64,000 nt of DNA from Mycteria americana. Taxonomy: Eukaryota > Chordata > Aves > Ciconiiformes > Ciconiidae. The notes beneath the pieces are model-generated. The model had not been told where the DNA came from, ran no database searches, and saw nothing but the letters and a program-made list of their open reading frames with translations. The position numbers and the translations under genes are program-made. The stretch spans positions 44,929,001-44,993,000 of the forward strand of contig NC_134371.1 in NCBI RefSeq assembly GCF_035582795.1, read 5' to 3'. Positions 47,477-61,900 of this stretch are shown piece by piece; positions within the stretch are counted from its first letter, which is position 1; every line of letters starts with the position of its first letter.

Positions 47477-49650
47477 AAAGAAATGGTCAGCACTTTTGGC
47501 TTTTTAAAAGTGGGGTGCAGATGACTTGCTGTTATGTTTTTGCAATGTCTTGTTTCCAGACTGCTGGCTTAGTCAGCCACATCTTTAATTTGCCCGGTCT
47601 ATAACAGCTGCTTCTGCTGCTACCACAGAAAGAGAAATTATAGTTTCCAAGCCTTCATTTCATCCCTCTTACCTATAATCCTCAAGTTCCAGTCTGTCTG
47701 ACCACTTGACTAGACTTTTTTAATTAGCAGATCTTTTTGGGGGCCCTTAAATATGTTCTGCATATACAGAAATGCTAAACAGCCTTGCAAACTCTTGATG
47801 AGATGAAAAACATCCTGCTGGGAATATAAAATGGCACATAGTGCCTAGAATAATGATTTCCATAATTGAGATTTTCATGTGCTGTATTAGAAGGCATCAT
47901 TTACCTGGGGTCCTGTTCTTATGAAAGGAAAAGAAAAAAAAAGGTTTAGCCATTTAAAAACTTGTCTGTTTAATTCAGTCTCTACACTGTTTTCTTGATT
48001 CCTCTGAAGAAGGCTATGGGTTTGGCACGAAATACACAAAAAGCCTGAGATGAAAACTAGCATTCATATATTTCTGTACAATCTGTGGTTCAGATGTACT
48101 TACTTGATTTGCCCAAATGAGGCAGGTGGAGTTTCATAATGATCTTTTCCTTGTATCTGAGACCACCGTGCTGCCTGATCATTTGGCTGAGGTGGCACAT
48201 TGTTAATGAAGTGCTAATAAACAACATAATTTGGGAAGGTACACTCTTCTGCAGAAGGTAATAGCTCTCGCTGCTGCAAGTATCTTAATGTAATCAAAGA
48301 ATACAGCTTGTTTTAATCATTTACTAATTGTACGGCACAACCAACTAATCTGTGGGATGTACCTTGGAGACCCGATAACATGTTTCATCGACTTCTGGGG
48401 AATTGACACAGATGATGTTGGTCAAATTGCCCTCAGTTCACTTCATTTGCTGGTCTGCAGCTCTGTGGTGATTTGTCTAGAAGACAAAGAAATAAAAGAT
48501 TTTGTGTGATAGCTTAGGATATGCTCAATAGATCAGCTGATAATTGGTCTTGGCATTACCCAAGGAAAAATCGCTAGTGTCACTATAAAGGTCTGAGTGT
48601 TTTTGTACTAATTCTTTTCCTTGGATTTTCAGGTAAAATATGTTGTGCTTCAAGTTAGCTCTGAGTGATATTAGATTATTCAGAATATTAAACTGAGACA
48701 CAATATTGTGAATAAGCCTTATATTTTTAATAATTTAAACATCATAAATACACAGGTCTATGGTATTTTGTTTCATGCTGTTCTGGTTTGCGGTTCTTGT
48801 GAAACTATTCAGACATATAAAACAATAAAAATTTGCCAGAAAATGAGCTCTAGGCTTATTTTTCAGTGCTGCAGATAAGTGTTGATAAGATCCTTCTCTG
48901 ACAACTCAAATATTAAACCTGTGTGCATTGGTCTTTTCCTGTAGTGTAGCTTTGAATTCATTTTCTGTCTTAAAAGAAAAATAATCCCACTTAAATACTC
49001 AAATACAGGTCTAGGTAATAATCTGATCTTTATTTGTACCATGCACCAATCCTGATGAAATCTGCAAAAATCCTGCAGTTTTTCAATAGCTCTGAAAATC
49101 CTTCCACCCTCAGCCTGTAATGTTCAAAGGCACCCGAGGAACTACATAAACGACTATCCCCTGTCCCTGAAGTGCAGTGGGTTAGGTGATGGGATTCCCA
49201 AACCCTTCGAAATTCTTGGCATTCAGGATTGAAAATGCCGGGGCTCAAGTAACAAATATTTGAGTTGCTTGTTAAAGACACTTCATTAAATTGGACTCAT
49301 CTGAATAAGTCTAGTATCAAGTAAGTATGGTATATTAAATCTGAAAAGAAATCTTTTCAAATCTATACTTTTCAATGGTCTAATGATTACTTTTTGAAGA
49401 GCTTGTGGTCTGCAAAATACTGTAATTATGCAGCACATGATTAAAAAGACTGGTCTGTAGTATTAACCTTCGTGCAGTTTCACGGAAGACATTTTGAGAA
49501 TTTCGGATCCATCTTGTTCAGCTACACCTTCTCCATTATGAGTATTGGAGGAACATGCAAGTTTGAATTCTTCGAATAGCTTTGAAAAATCTCACATTTG
49601 TTATTTGTCTATTTTATAGGACATGAAAAAACCCCCGCCACCCCTCAGGG

Positions 49651-49673
49651 AATTAAAGCACAGTGCTTTAATT
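49651..49673. repeat. Perfect 23-bp palindrome
   Basis: AATTAAAGCAC (49651-49661), one central A, then GTGCTTTAATT (49663-49673). The 11-bp arms are exact. It could be a dimeric binding site or a short foldback. Confidence 0.9.
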
Positions 49674-51019
49674 ACATAATGCCCATTAATGCTAATAAAT
49701 TTTATGCTAAAGACATATGCTGTACCAGTGCCAACTAAAACATAAGTCTCCTTCCTTTTCAAACCCTGTGCCACGTATTGCCTGGACATGTGGTCATTAA
49801 CATGAACTCGGTTGCAATGACAGGCATTAGACAAAGATACAAGATTTCATTTTGACTTTCAACAGCTTTTACAGGTTGAAATAATTCTAGGGTTTGATCT
49901 TCAAGTAATCTTTAAAAGCATTCAAATAGGAATAGTGTTAACTGAGTGAGGGAACAGGCCACTATATATGTGAAATCAAGTGATAATATTTTTCAACTGC
50001 TGCAGTTGTTTCTATAATCTGATATGACTTCAGTTTTCTCTCAAAAGATTCCTTCGTAATCTTAGTCTGAAGAATGAGTCTGCCAGCTGTATAACTGTAT
50101 AAGAGAAGGCATGTTTGTAACTCTTTATTCACAAATCTTGTTTCTTATTCTGTTCTCTGCTCTGTATCTCTCACCTAGTCAATAACTGCAGCCCTTCTTT
50201 TTTTTAATTTCTTTTTCCTTTTTAAAATATAGCTCTGCTGTTAGTAGTCCTTCCAGAGTTCGACCCCAGAACTAAGTCTCCTTCTCTTGCAGTATTCCTG
50301 GAAATCAGGCAATCAAATCACTCTTGATCTATGTGTTAAAGTGCAGCAGTTGTTCTACTTTCTATGGGTGGAGTACAGGAGGAGGTTGGGATCCACTTCA
50401 TGAGAATTTGAAGGAAAAAAAACCAGTATCAGTAAGAGGATCAAACTGGCAGATGCAGACTTTTTTCACGTCTCTGTAGTGAGCCAACATTTAGTAGCCC
50501 TTCGTGCTAACGAAACAAAAACGTGATGGTGGTTTGGTCTGGTTGAGAATGGAGACCAAACGGGAATAGCTGTGCATGAGGAGGATGGCATTTTTATCAG
50601 GGCAGATGAGAGGATTTTGTGGCAGCAGGAACACGAGATGATGGAGGGGCTGAGTGATGGCTCGATGGTAAAATGCATAAAAAGAACAAAAAGCATTTAG
50701 ATACTGTCTGGCTATGAAGACTTAGAAAATGCTTGGACTTAGCAAGTGGGAGGATAGTGGGATCAGCCAAAGGGATGTGAAGAAATTTAATGAAAAATAA
50801 ATGTAAACTTCTAACTAAATGTGTAATGTTCAAGGTTTGTTCTTGTGTTCCCCTGTCCTTCACCTCAGATGGAATAAGAATAGGGTTGTTTCTCAGCACA
50901 AGCTTTGTTTTTTCGTACATTGTTCTTGACTATCCCAATCCCTGTATAATGATCAGTGTTGACCTCCTGAAGTGGTTTTATTAGTTAGTCAAAGGATTAC
51001 CAGCCCTTTCTTTCTTAAG

Positions 51020-51290
51020 CCTGTCATCAGAGCAGTCTTCAGGAGCTGACAGAAGGGACGAGCGAGGGCTGGGAGGCAGCACGTGGGTTCAGAGTGAGAC
51101 TTGCGCCACATCCTCGTGGCCTGGGTCTGGGTGGGCAGGGGAGAGGCCATGCTGTGCGGCCGGGCTGAAGGGAGGGAGAAGGTGAGGGTGAGGAGGGGGT
51201 AGAGAGCTGGGCTCGTAGCCTGCAGTGCTCTCTGCAGGGCAGGGGGCCCCTGGGAGTCCTCTGGTAGAGAGCTCTCAGCAGTTGTATTTT
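51020..51290. promoter_or_regulatory. GC-rich patch, possible regulatory element or lncRNA exon
   Basis: A stretch much richer in G than its AT-rich surroundings and retaining about eight CpG (GACGAGCGAGG, CACGTGGG, CTTGCGCC, CCTCGTGG, GTGCGGCCGGG, GCTCGTAG). It includes an E-box CACGTG (about 51080) and G-run clusters (GGAGGGAGAAGG, GGAGGGGG). It is too small and CpG-poor to be called a classical CpG island. It lies about 38.5 kb upstream of the miR-181 cluster in the sense of transcription, so it is one candidate for the host promoter. No reading frame is recognised. Confidence 0.35.
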
Positions 51291-54200
51291 ATCCTCAGTC
51301 GCAAACCTGTCAATTCAGGGCATTAATCACATTTTTAGTATTTTCATTACGCAACGTTTTCTATGTTCTGTTTATATGCATTAGTGTTTCTGCTGAAAGA
51401 CTGGAAGACTTCGGCTGCATTTGGGTGGCTCTGCTACCAGATATGTAGAAGCAGCCTCACATAAAAGAAAAAAGGGCTATTATAAGCAAAGAGTGTGTAA
51501 GAATGCTACATGTTGATGAGCAGTAATTATCAGACCTTGGAGCATTTTGAAAACTTTCCTGATGACTAAGCCTCCATTTTACACCTCTGCTTCCCAAATT
51601 CCCAGTCTGGTGGGAGCTCATGTTATTTTTAACTGTAGCTACTTTTGCCACTGAGTCCCAATGGATTGGAATCACGCTTAAAATAATTGATAGTTTTTAA
51701 TCGTATACGCTGTTGTTGTAAATATCCTTTTTATTTTTAAATTAGTGAGAAACTTGAATCGTCCCAAATCTTCCCACCATCAGTTGCACTTTTCCCCACC
51801 TTTCTCACCAGTTTCAAAGAGAAGTCATGTTCTTGCTTTTTATTCTGTTCTGCTTGCCTGCATTCACCTCGCTGCTGATCTCCCTGCTCACAGGCAGTCC
51901 CGTTCCAGCTCAGTGATGAGTGCCAGTCACGATAGCGTAACAAGCCAAAAGTAGTAAACTTGCTACGAAAAGCTTGCAAACTTGGAAGTGCTTAGGTGCC
52001 AGGGTTTTAAACTCATTGCAACTTTATTAATGATACCCTGGGGGAAGAATCTTTTAATAGTAAACATATTCAAACAGATTTGAGCTAAAAAAGCTGGATT
52101 TACTTTGTTTTGGTTGCATGTGTACTACAGCATTATCAGGAGATGATTTAGAGCAACAGTGGTGAACTCTTAGTCTGGATCGTGTTGAACCAAAGGTTCT
52201 CCACGACTGAAAATGTTTTTCCAGCTTTATGGGAGTTTCCTCCCTCCCACCCCCCATAGCACTTTGCAGTTTAAGAAGAGCCATGTGTTAAATAGCATTT
52301 GTTGAGCTTACTGCATAATCAAATATGATTTCATTTTTTCTTGAAACATTCGTTCCTGCCCTGCTTTTGCAACGACACATGTGCCAGTGTGCTATTCTTC
52401 TCCCCAGCAGTTTCTACATGGAATCTCTTTTCCCTGAGAAAATGGAATCTTTGTGTCTTTGTCTCCTGACTAGCTTTCAGGCATGTTTTGGCAGGAGCTC
52501 CGACTGTTGAGGCACTGGAGAGGAGGGGCCTTGCACTCATTTGTCAGCTTTTCTTGCATCTGTAATTTTTGTCCACTCAGCAGTACTGGAGGGGCTTAGA
52601 AAAGGGGGAGAGCTCGTAGCTGTTGAAAGTCAAACTCTTGAAATAATTGCTGGACTGTAACAGTTTGGGAAAGGTGTGTGTGGGGGGAGAAACTACAAAT
52701 GTTTCGGCTAAAAACGGCTTTAGGTTTCAGGTTTTAGCAACTCTCCATTTCATGTAATTGCATGCCTTTCCCCCATATATCTGTACAGGCTACAGTCCCG
52801 TGTTTATAGACTTGTTTATTGCGCGTTGATAAACTGGCTTTTTTTAACGGCGATGAAAATTATTTCACTGGTGTTCAAGACCTGGTTGTTTCCAACCAAC
52901 AGCTTAATTTAAAACATTTAAAGTCTCCTCTAACTTTTGTCCTAATCCTCTGCTGCAGTCTTCCTCTGCAGGCCGTGCGCTTTCATCTCCTTGTGTAATG
53001 TAACCAACCAGAAATTAGTTAATTTTTTTTTAATTAGAAGACAGATCTCTTCATACTAAAGAAAGCATTTTTCCTCTTCAGCTTTTTATGGAATATTAAC
53101 GTTGATCTCTCCTCATCGTTTCAGTAGGCTATTTAAGCTCAGGGCTCATACTGTGAGCTGTTAATTAATCAGTGTGACAGATGAAGAAAGTATCCAACTA
53201 TGAAAGAAAACCTTACTTCAGTAACTAACAATAAGGATGTGAGCCCGAGTGATTTAAAGGATTTTTTTTTGGTGATTGTGTGATAAGGAGTCTTAAGCTG
53301 TTTGAGGTAACGTTTTTTTTTCACTCAGTTTGTGTCTCTGCAAAAACATTAAAGGGCTCATCAATATTTTGTCTTGCAAAGTCTAGACAGGATTTAAAAG
53401 AGCCTCTCCTACAGTTTGAAGAGATCTTGTTTCCCATAATTAATAACAGGAAGCAAGTAAATAAGGCTTTACTGACAAATGAAACTGCAACAGTACCATG
53501 TACCCAGAAACATTAGCTCCTAGCTGAGAAATGTAGCTGAGGTCTGTTGGTTTTAGTGTACAGGAAAAGATTGCTGTGGAAGCGCATTAGAGCTTTGCTC
53601 AAGTCTAATTCAGTTATGTGATAGCAGACTAAAAGTCCAAAAGTAATGATAATGCATTTTAATTATTGAGAGTGATTCCTGACCTTTGTTTACATCTGTG
53701 TTATAGTCCAAGAACTCTTCCCCCGTCATTATTTGAAACTCTTTGAACTCAAAAGGAGATTTTCATGTTTATTTAAAAGCTACCAGAAGGCATTTCAGAC
53801 ATTTCCTGGAACAAACTGTATATATGTATTTTAGGAAGATAAGAAATGAAAGGAAACTTGAGGAAAAGCTTTTAGTTTTCTTCCTTTTTGAAGATTGTAT
53901 TTTCCCTTCAAAGATACCTTTGCAGAAAGTAGTCGGAAACCCTTCTCTCCCCCTCCCCAATTCCTCCCATTAAAATCAGTTAAACAACAAAAGGGGAGTT
54001 AGATCCTCATCTCTTCTGTACCAGAGTAAGACCGGAGCAGCGCGATTTATCTCACTGAGCTGTTAAGGTCATTTCAGTAACTGCACGTTGCAGGGACAAA
54101 AATTCAGTCTTGCCCTTGCCTGCCATACTTATGACTCTCTTTGGTTTTTGGGTTACACTGGGGGGAGGTTGAAGGGGGAGGAAAAGGAGGAGGTTTCTCT

Positions 54201-57200
54201 GTGTGTGGTTGGGGGGGCAGTTGCTTTCCTAGGGAGCAGCAATGACTGAATGCCATATTCAGAAGCACTGGAGAGCACATTTAACTCCGTGTTTGTGCTG
54301 GACCTTAAGTCTGAGCTTGTTGAATTATGGGTTCATCGTCTGGCATGTCGACTATATGATACAACTGTGTAATACAGACAGTATGTCATCTGAGTGCTGA
54401 CCTTGAAAAGAGAAGAAAAGTAAATTTGTTTCAGTGATTGTTAGATACACTAGACAGTAAATTCCTACTTTAGCTATTTAATTTACAGTTAACTACTAGA
54501 ATTAATTTTTTTTCCTGTAGAAAGCCCAACAGCTCATCTACTAAAAATGACAAGATAGGCCAAAATAAGCCTGTTTGTAGAGCTAATGTTTTTCCTTTTC
54601 TGTACGTTTTAGAAGATTAACAGCCGTTGCTGTACAGGAGCATGGTGATGAATACTAAATAGTCCGTCCATAAGGCATTTTGGAAGGAATTCAGTAAATT
54701 CAAAGAAGATATCCCAACATTGTATCCCATAACTTTGTTTATTTTTGCCCACTGATTGTAGCTAATACTATGAAAACAACAGACTGTATCCAAAGAGAAG
54801 ACACAGGATTTACAATACCTTGTCAGGTTAAAACTTCTACTGGAAGATATTCTTTAATTGTTGACTGATTAAATGAGAGATTTGAGCACATGTACCTGAC
54901 TTCAAGCATAGGCTTTCTCTGTTCAACTCAGTGAGTTTCTATATTTCCATAGTTCATAATTGGACTTCTGTTATTTTCTAAATGCATTTCCCTCCCCTGG
55001 TAAGTACTGCGTTCTGTCACCTTGAATCATACACACCAGTATCCAGCTAGACTTACAGCTTTTAAATGAGACAGCTTATGGAATATGGTGCTAAATGACA
55101 CAAGTGCTTGGGTTCTTACTGCAAATAAATATCTCAGATGTCACTTCAAATTACTATTGTAATAGGAAAAGTCGAAAAGACAACTGTTGAAGGTGTGCTT
55201 TCAGGGTAACTATAAGGTATTATGTCAAGTTTTCCCCCCCCTTGCTCAGAACTGTAATAACTAGTCAGTTCCTGAGGGAAGTATATTGTGGACAAGGTGC
55301 ATTTCCTTTACCACAAAAAAAGTTACATTACACAGCAAAGCTTTGAAGAAAATTGTGTGAATTTTTCATTTATTTGGGACCTTTGTAAATCAGGTGTTTA
55401 TATGCTGCACATAATAGATCTAGGGTTAGAAATTTCTCTAATTAAAAAGAAAACAATATACAAGCCTTTTTAGTAAACAATTTTAGTATCTTTGATTGCA
55501 TATCCCAGAGAGAATTTTCATATCAAGCTTAATCTTTGTATTCAGCTTTTGATGTGTGTTTTACATAACTAAGGAGGAAATTTTCATGTTTAGGGTGCTT
55601 CTTTTAGAAAGAAAGGTGATCCATCAGTGAACAGTTTGAATTCTTTGAATTGTCAGATTATACGTTGCTGGTGTTGTGTGCACTGGTACGTGTAGATTGA
55701 TTAAATACATATTTCAGAGAGATTAACAAGTATAGTAAATAGTAGAATAGTGTAAAATAAGGTTCCTGATATAGACCCAGGATATAGACCCAGTTTAATC
55801 TAAAAGATGCTAATATGAAAAACTACAGTCCTAACAGGACTGGGTATTGGTAGCAGAATTCTGTTATCTTAAACCTCATAGGTACATAGTTTCCAAGTGA
55901 AACTCTCTTGATAACTAGCCGTTTCCAGGATATTATCGAGATTTCCTGTTTATTTTATGTGGTATTGGAGGTATCATCTTGTGCCTTTTTCCAAAAGGAT
56001 GAAGGCTGGTTTTTATAGGGTATTATGCAAAGCCCACTCTGTTAAAGTCGCAAGGTTCAAAGTAATTGTAGGTACCCTGATTATACCGCAACTTTTAACA
56101 CAATATTTCTTTTTGTCCTCTAGGATTTTTAATTACTTTGAGCATATTTTTCATCTGTGTTTGTGATCAGACCTGATGCATTCCTTCTCCAGCATTTTTT
56201 AATATTTTTGATTGTCTAATTCACTCAAGGGTACAGAGAAGCTTATTTCTGATTCAGCGGTAGGCTCCTTGTAAGAAACCTAACTAGAAGAAAAGTGAAG
56301 GAAATGCATTTGCATTCAACTTGAAATATTAACATTTCTAATTACATTCCAGACTATTATTTAAGTGTTCTAATGGTTTATTTTTATAGTGCTTCACATT
56401 AGGGTAGGAACTGTTTTGCAAATCCCTTTAATTCACAGAAGTTGGGAAGCTCTGCTTATTTCTTTTAAGTAAGAACCTAATTTTGGCACACAATTTAAAG
56501 AAGGTATTCCCATTCATCTTCCTTTTAAATGAAATAATGCTTGTATAGGTGAAAATACTTTAAATTACTGTGAGTGTGTGAAAGTAGATGCATGCAGATG
56601 GATTATGACTTAAAGAATTTACCTGAAATGTTACTTTTACCATGACTAATATTGGCCAGCTCTTGGAAAGTTCACCCTACTGTGTGCAGGAGCTCTCTAG
56701 GCTGCCCGTAAGCAATGCAAAAGAAAAAATGTTCCAGGCTACCAGCAGGTAATAAAAACTACGGATTGCCAATAGGCTATATGAGTTCAGGCATTTAATT
56801 TTTCAAAGGTGTCCACTTTAGAGATTCAATTAAACAAAAAATGCTTTAAACTTTTGGTTTCTTGTTTGTAAAATATGGAATAGAATATACCTGCTAGCAT
56901 TAAAAGATTTTTAAAAATTATTGTTTTCTGTAAAGTGGCAGACTGCATTTATTTCAGCAGAAATAGTTGGCTGATGCTATAGAGTGGAGAAGGCTCCTGG
57001 CTCTCTGGAGTCTTTGTCATACAACCTAGAAGGGGTTGAGAAGGAGGGGCAATGCCCTGAGAGTCCTCACTGTGCACTCTCTACCGTGACAGTCAGTAGT
57101 AGCGTCAAAAAAAAGAGAGAAATGCCAATACTCCAAATGCTGATTCTGGAGGGAAAGACTTTTGCTTTACGTACAACAATAATTTAAAAACAAAAGTGAA

Positions 57201-57731
57201 ATTTCCTGCGATACTTGTTACAACCATCAGAGACTCAAACTTACATGCACCACTGTCAATCAGAGGAGGAAGAAATAACATGTAGTAAGGAGTTGCATCT
57301 CTTTTTTGGCAGCAGAGAACTAAGGGAATACCTGCTGCTATTATTATTTCTTGATGGCCTAGCTTAAGCTCAAACTCATCAAATCAATGAGTATGATGTT
57401 CTTACCCCTTTAAACACAACTACATGTATTTTTTTGAAAAGCCAGGAGATGGGAATATGTGATGATAAAACTGGGTTTTTGTCTGTTTGCTTAAATGTTC
57501 TCATAAAGGTTTTTACAACTACCTTGGGCTGCTTCTTTCCAGGTAACCTAAATAAAATGTGACCAGTTAAATAAGTGGATTTTTTTGTTTTTATAGTAAA
57601 GCATCTAAGGAGACAGAATAAAGGTCAAGGATACTTTCCACTTCCAGTGCTTTTTTTCCTGAATGGGGATGATTTTCCATTCTCATGAACAGCAAGTTCT
57701 ATTCTTTTTTGTAAGTAGCCAGCACTTTTTC

Positions 57732-57754
57732 TTTTTTTTTTTTTTTTTTTTTTT
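57732..57754. repeat. Poly-T tract (23)
   Basis: The longest homopolymer in the window, preceded by CTTTTTC-like pyrimidines and followed by GAAAG. No retroposed body is seen. Confidence 0.9.
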
Positions 57755-58879
57755 GAAAGTTCTCATCTTTTATTAGCTTGTATGCTTGAAATAGGTGTAG
57801 TGGAAGCCTTCATTTATGATATGGGAAGGGAGTTCTCTTAAATAAGAAAAACACAGACATTACACTACTTTCCCCCCGCCCGCTCCCCAAGCTCTGTACA
57901 ATAGTTTTTTCCTGGAGTAAAGTTAGTATAGTAAGCAGGACTGATATGACAAACTTGTTTCATGAGTACATAAATCATATTATTCAACAAGAAATTTTTA
58001 GTAAATAAATTTCTTCACTGTATGACGAATAATATTTTGGTGCATGCAGCAAGTCTTGCTTTTGAGTAGTATGGTATATAATACCTTCATTTTACTAATT
58101 AAATTAGCATATATAGACATTACCATGTAAATGCTCCATGCCTTCAAGTTAGGACATGAAATACTTTTCAGTGTTTCTTCTCCATCTTGTTTCACTTCCA
58201 GAATTTAAATCTGCTCTTCACCTGCAATAAGGTCATAGTTGGGAGGGGAACAAAAACCTATGGGGGCATATATTGTTGTACACTGAGTCTTGGTTGGTTG
58301 AAAGAATTTGGCCTTTGGTTCTGTTCCTCCATCACAAGTCGCTCTGATAATGGTGGCAGAACAGCGCACGCCCTGGCAAATGTTACTGCCGCTGCAGATA
58401 CTACAGCCTGCTGTAGTGACGGTTCATTGAAGAGGTTTTAACAGTTCACTTTAATTCTTTTAACTAGGAAAAAACTAGGAAAAAAGTTTCAAATAATTCT
58501 GCACCCAGAAAAAACATTGTACCTCATGACACCGAGTTCTGACATTGCAGAAGAGTGCTATGACTCTGTGTGTTTTGCACACTTCTAGACAAAATTTCTC
58601 TCTGCAAACACAAGTAGTTCTTAGTGAACTGAGACCTGTTCTGTGTTCCTTTTGTTACTTTATTTGATTGGCTGTAATAGCATTTTTCCTCTTAAATGTG
58701 TAATTATATATCTTTTTTGTGATTATTTTGATTATTTCTTTAAAATTGTAATACTGATCCTTCTGCCTTAAAATGCATAGAGAACCTGCTATAAAAATCC
58801 ATGTCATAAAAAAATCAACAACCTAAATTACCAGAATGATTTGAAGTATATAAAAAGAAGTGTATTCAAGTTTTACTGA

Positions 58880-58900
58880 TTTTTTTTTTTTTTTTTTTTT
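58880..58900. repeat. Poly-T tract (21)
   Basis: An uninterrupted T run, then AATCTGGAGATG. It looks like a splice acceptor on the plus strand, but the 66-codon frame that follows resembles no protein I know. Confidence 0.9.
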
Positions 58901-61900
58901 AATCTGGAGATGTCTAACCTTGATGAGACTCCCATCAAATCAAATTTGAGCCCAGAAGAAATTTTAGTCAATCTCCACCTTTTATTCCCAAGCACAGTGC
59001 CATATGCTTGGCTTGTACTTGATAGAAGAAGATATATATTTGTTAAATATTTGCGTAGCTCTCTTTTAATCATAGAAACCTTTCTAATTTATGGGGGTTT
59101 ATCTTTGTAAAGAAATAACTATGTATTTTGTTGGACAATATTCTTTTTTTATGTTACTCTAATAAACAACCAGCATTTTTTTATCTTCTGAGGCAACTTT
59201 GTAGTGTTAAAAACCAGCGAAAGCAAGTCCAGTACGTAATTCGCAGTGAGAAATTTCTTTTAAGGGATTTGTCTTAAATATTAAGATAGCTCAAAATACA
59301 TACAGGTATTATACTTACTAGAACTTTTTTCTTCATTCCACTCCTCAAACAGATCAATCTTTACAGATACTCTCAAGCATTCCCCATTTTTTTTATTTTC
59401 CAAGTGTATACCTAGCCCGCTTACAAAGATTTAAAACGGAAGGTGCAGGCTGTGGTAACAGCTAGGCTATTCTGCTGAGTTCCTGTGAAACCTGGGGGTT
59501 TTCTTCGTGAGAAGTCCCCTGCAATGCCTGACATCCAAACAGCACAGTTCCATGACTCGGAAAATGGCAGCCTGTCATAATTTTGATAATTGTTGAAGAT
59601 GCTTTTCAACAAGAGGAGCATCTCTTAAGCCTTGTTATCTATAATTCTGTGATGAAGGGTTCAAAGACCTGGGAAAAGGTTATTAAGTGCCTTTTGTCAA
59701 CTACGCATTTGCTTAGCTCCGGTCATAAGCAGAGGCTGAGAAGACCTTTATCTTGTCTGGTTTGTTCCAGGTATTGGCTATTTTGTGACAACAGAATCAT
59801 CTGGCAGCAAAAGAATTATTTTAAATACAGAGCTGACTCTCTCATTCCTTTTCCCCTTCCCCCCAAAATTACACTCTAATCAAAGTCCAAAAGTCATCCT
59901 TCCCCTCCCCTGAATAAATTTGCATACCTCTTAACAATTGCAATTCTCTTTTAAAATACCTAAGAAGTGGATTTGGATCTGGGATGTGATAGCTCTATTA
60001 TTAAAATTAACCAGTTTATCTGGAGGACTGGTTAGGGCATTTTTATGTTTTATTAGATGGTTTTACTAGACATTTAATTTGAAAAGTTCGCATAAGTAGT
60101 TGCACTTGTCCAAAATGAACTAAAAGCTTTTTACTAGATATTATGCAGTAGGTACTGTTGCACATAGGATTTCTTGCCAAAGTTCCCACAAATTGTGCAT
60201 TTAGTTCTATCTTGGGTTGTTAATTATGCCAAGCAACTCCGTAGTACTTCTGGCCCACTACGTTAAACAACAAATAACTTAGTGGGAGGCCACATTGTTG
60301 TTATGCTTGTATGAGGCTGAGATAAAGTAACATGATTCAATATTTTGAATACATGTGACCCCTGAATACTAGATTGATAATTTATATGAAGTCCTTCACA
60401 TATAGAAATGAATCACTGTATACCATTCATTGCTATTTTTTTTAACTGGCAAACTGATAAATATTTCATGACCACAGGTAAGAAGAAAACCGACTTTTTC
60501 CAGCCCACAAAACTTTGACTTCAAAACTAGTTCTGTTCTACATTAAATTTCAGTGAAATTTAGGAAGAATTAAGAGATCTGTCTAAAATAGCCAATTTGC
60601 TGCTGAATGGGAAACAGCTATTTTGGAGTCAATGTGTCTGGTTTTTACTATAAATTCCCTTTTAATCCTTAGAAATGTTTTCCGAAGGAACTTTCTTTAA
60701 AAAGGGTACAACCCCACATGAAGTCTAACTTCACAAACCACCATCTTCCAGCTTGACAGAAAAGCTGATATTCAAAGACTGCACTACTTGTGAATTAGGA
60801 GTCAAACATAAAGTGAAATCTTCTTATGTTTTTGGTGAGAAGTGGCACTTGATCCTTGAGGCAAACAAATTCACTTCAACCTACATGACACATCACATCA
60901 CATTATTAACAAGTGCACTGGCAAGGCTATAAGATGAAATGCCACTTTCTGTTAAAAGTAGGACACATTTTCTCCATTTCTAGAAGTTCTATCACTTCAT
61001 ATAGTTGCTTTTGCAAATGAAAAATGGCAATGGTCCTGTACAGAAGTGGCCTATGAATTACAGAAAAGCAGCTTATGCTGAGTAGTGTGGCACAAGAAGA
61101 TGCCAAGCATTTCATGAGGAGAGAATGCAGCACAGTCATGTGGAGATTACAGAGCCCATAAAATTTAGTTATGTTAAGTCTCTCATTCTTAACTAGAGAG
61201 GAGGATGAATAAAATATAATTATGGTTATATTTTTATTTTAGCAGGCTCCACAAATATGGTGACCTTATAGATGGTCAAGATACTTACCATACCTGGAGA
61301 GAAAATACAGATAGAGAGAGAACATATGGGGTTTTTTAGTTTTGTTAACTTCATGTGTTTTCAACAGTATCCTGATCTAGATTACTACTGCCAGGTTTTG
61401 AGTGTGATATACAACTGTGTGTCTGATATACCATACAGAATTGCCTAGATTTCTTTGTTACTGTATAGCAGTGTCCAAAATAGTCTCAATTTGCTTTGTT
61501 TTACAGTAGAATGAATAAAAGGAAATAATCTTCATATATCTTCCCACAGCCTGGCAGTCGGGGAATAAGTGAAGAGGAGTTTCTCATATTACATCATTCT
61601 GAATCTGGAACAGGAGCCCAGATGAACCTGGGTCTCCTGCTGGCTTCACCAGTAACTTGTTCTTTCCTTCCAGAAGAAGGGGAAAAGGAAGCTTTATAAA
61701 AATGTTTCAGTTAATACTAATAGGTTTTGTTTGTTAGATATTTTAATGAAATCCCAGTGTCTGTTGGAATTGTATTCTACATATGGCTAAAAGCAACTAA
61801 AAGGCTCACCCATAGAGGTAATGGAATGAATGAAGAGAATTTTGTTCTTTGTTCTACAGTATGATAAATTGCCTTGTTATAACTTTTTGGGTTTGTTTTA

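Larger units (their letters stand above)
41176..51019. other. Non-coding DNA, right half, first part
   Basis: No recognised exon or young repeat. It holds the long foldback at 41343-41405, a (T7ACA)-type duplication near 41750-41776, a short GA microsatellite (about 47463-47476), a 23-bp palindrome (49651-49673), and a stretch at 43510-43760 open on both strands. If the miR-181 host transcript starts beyond this point, this is its intron. Confidence 0.6.

Noticed and set aside
58187..58441. 84-codon frame with a C- and A-rich end, suspected exon
   Set aside because: No known protein resembles it and no convincing splice sites frame it; noted only as a GC-rich stretch.
58880..59110. T21 tract followed by AG and a 66-codon frame, looking like an acceptor plus exon
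   Set aside because: The homopolymer is a simple microsatellite, the frame matches nothing known, and an equally long minus-strand frame overlaps it.
61541..61680. Moderately GC-rich stretch with GAACCTGGGTCTCCTGC, suspected exon or MIR
   Set aside because: Block order does not follow the MIR pattern far enough and no reading frame stands out; mentioned only as a weak relic.
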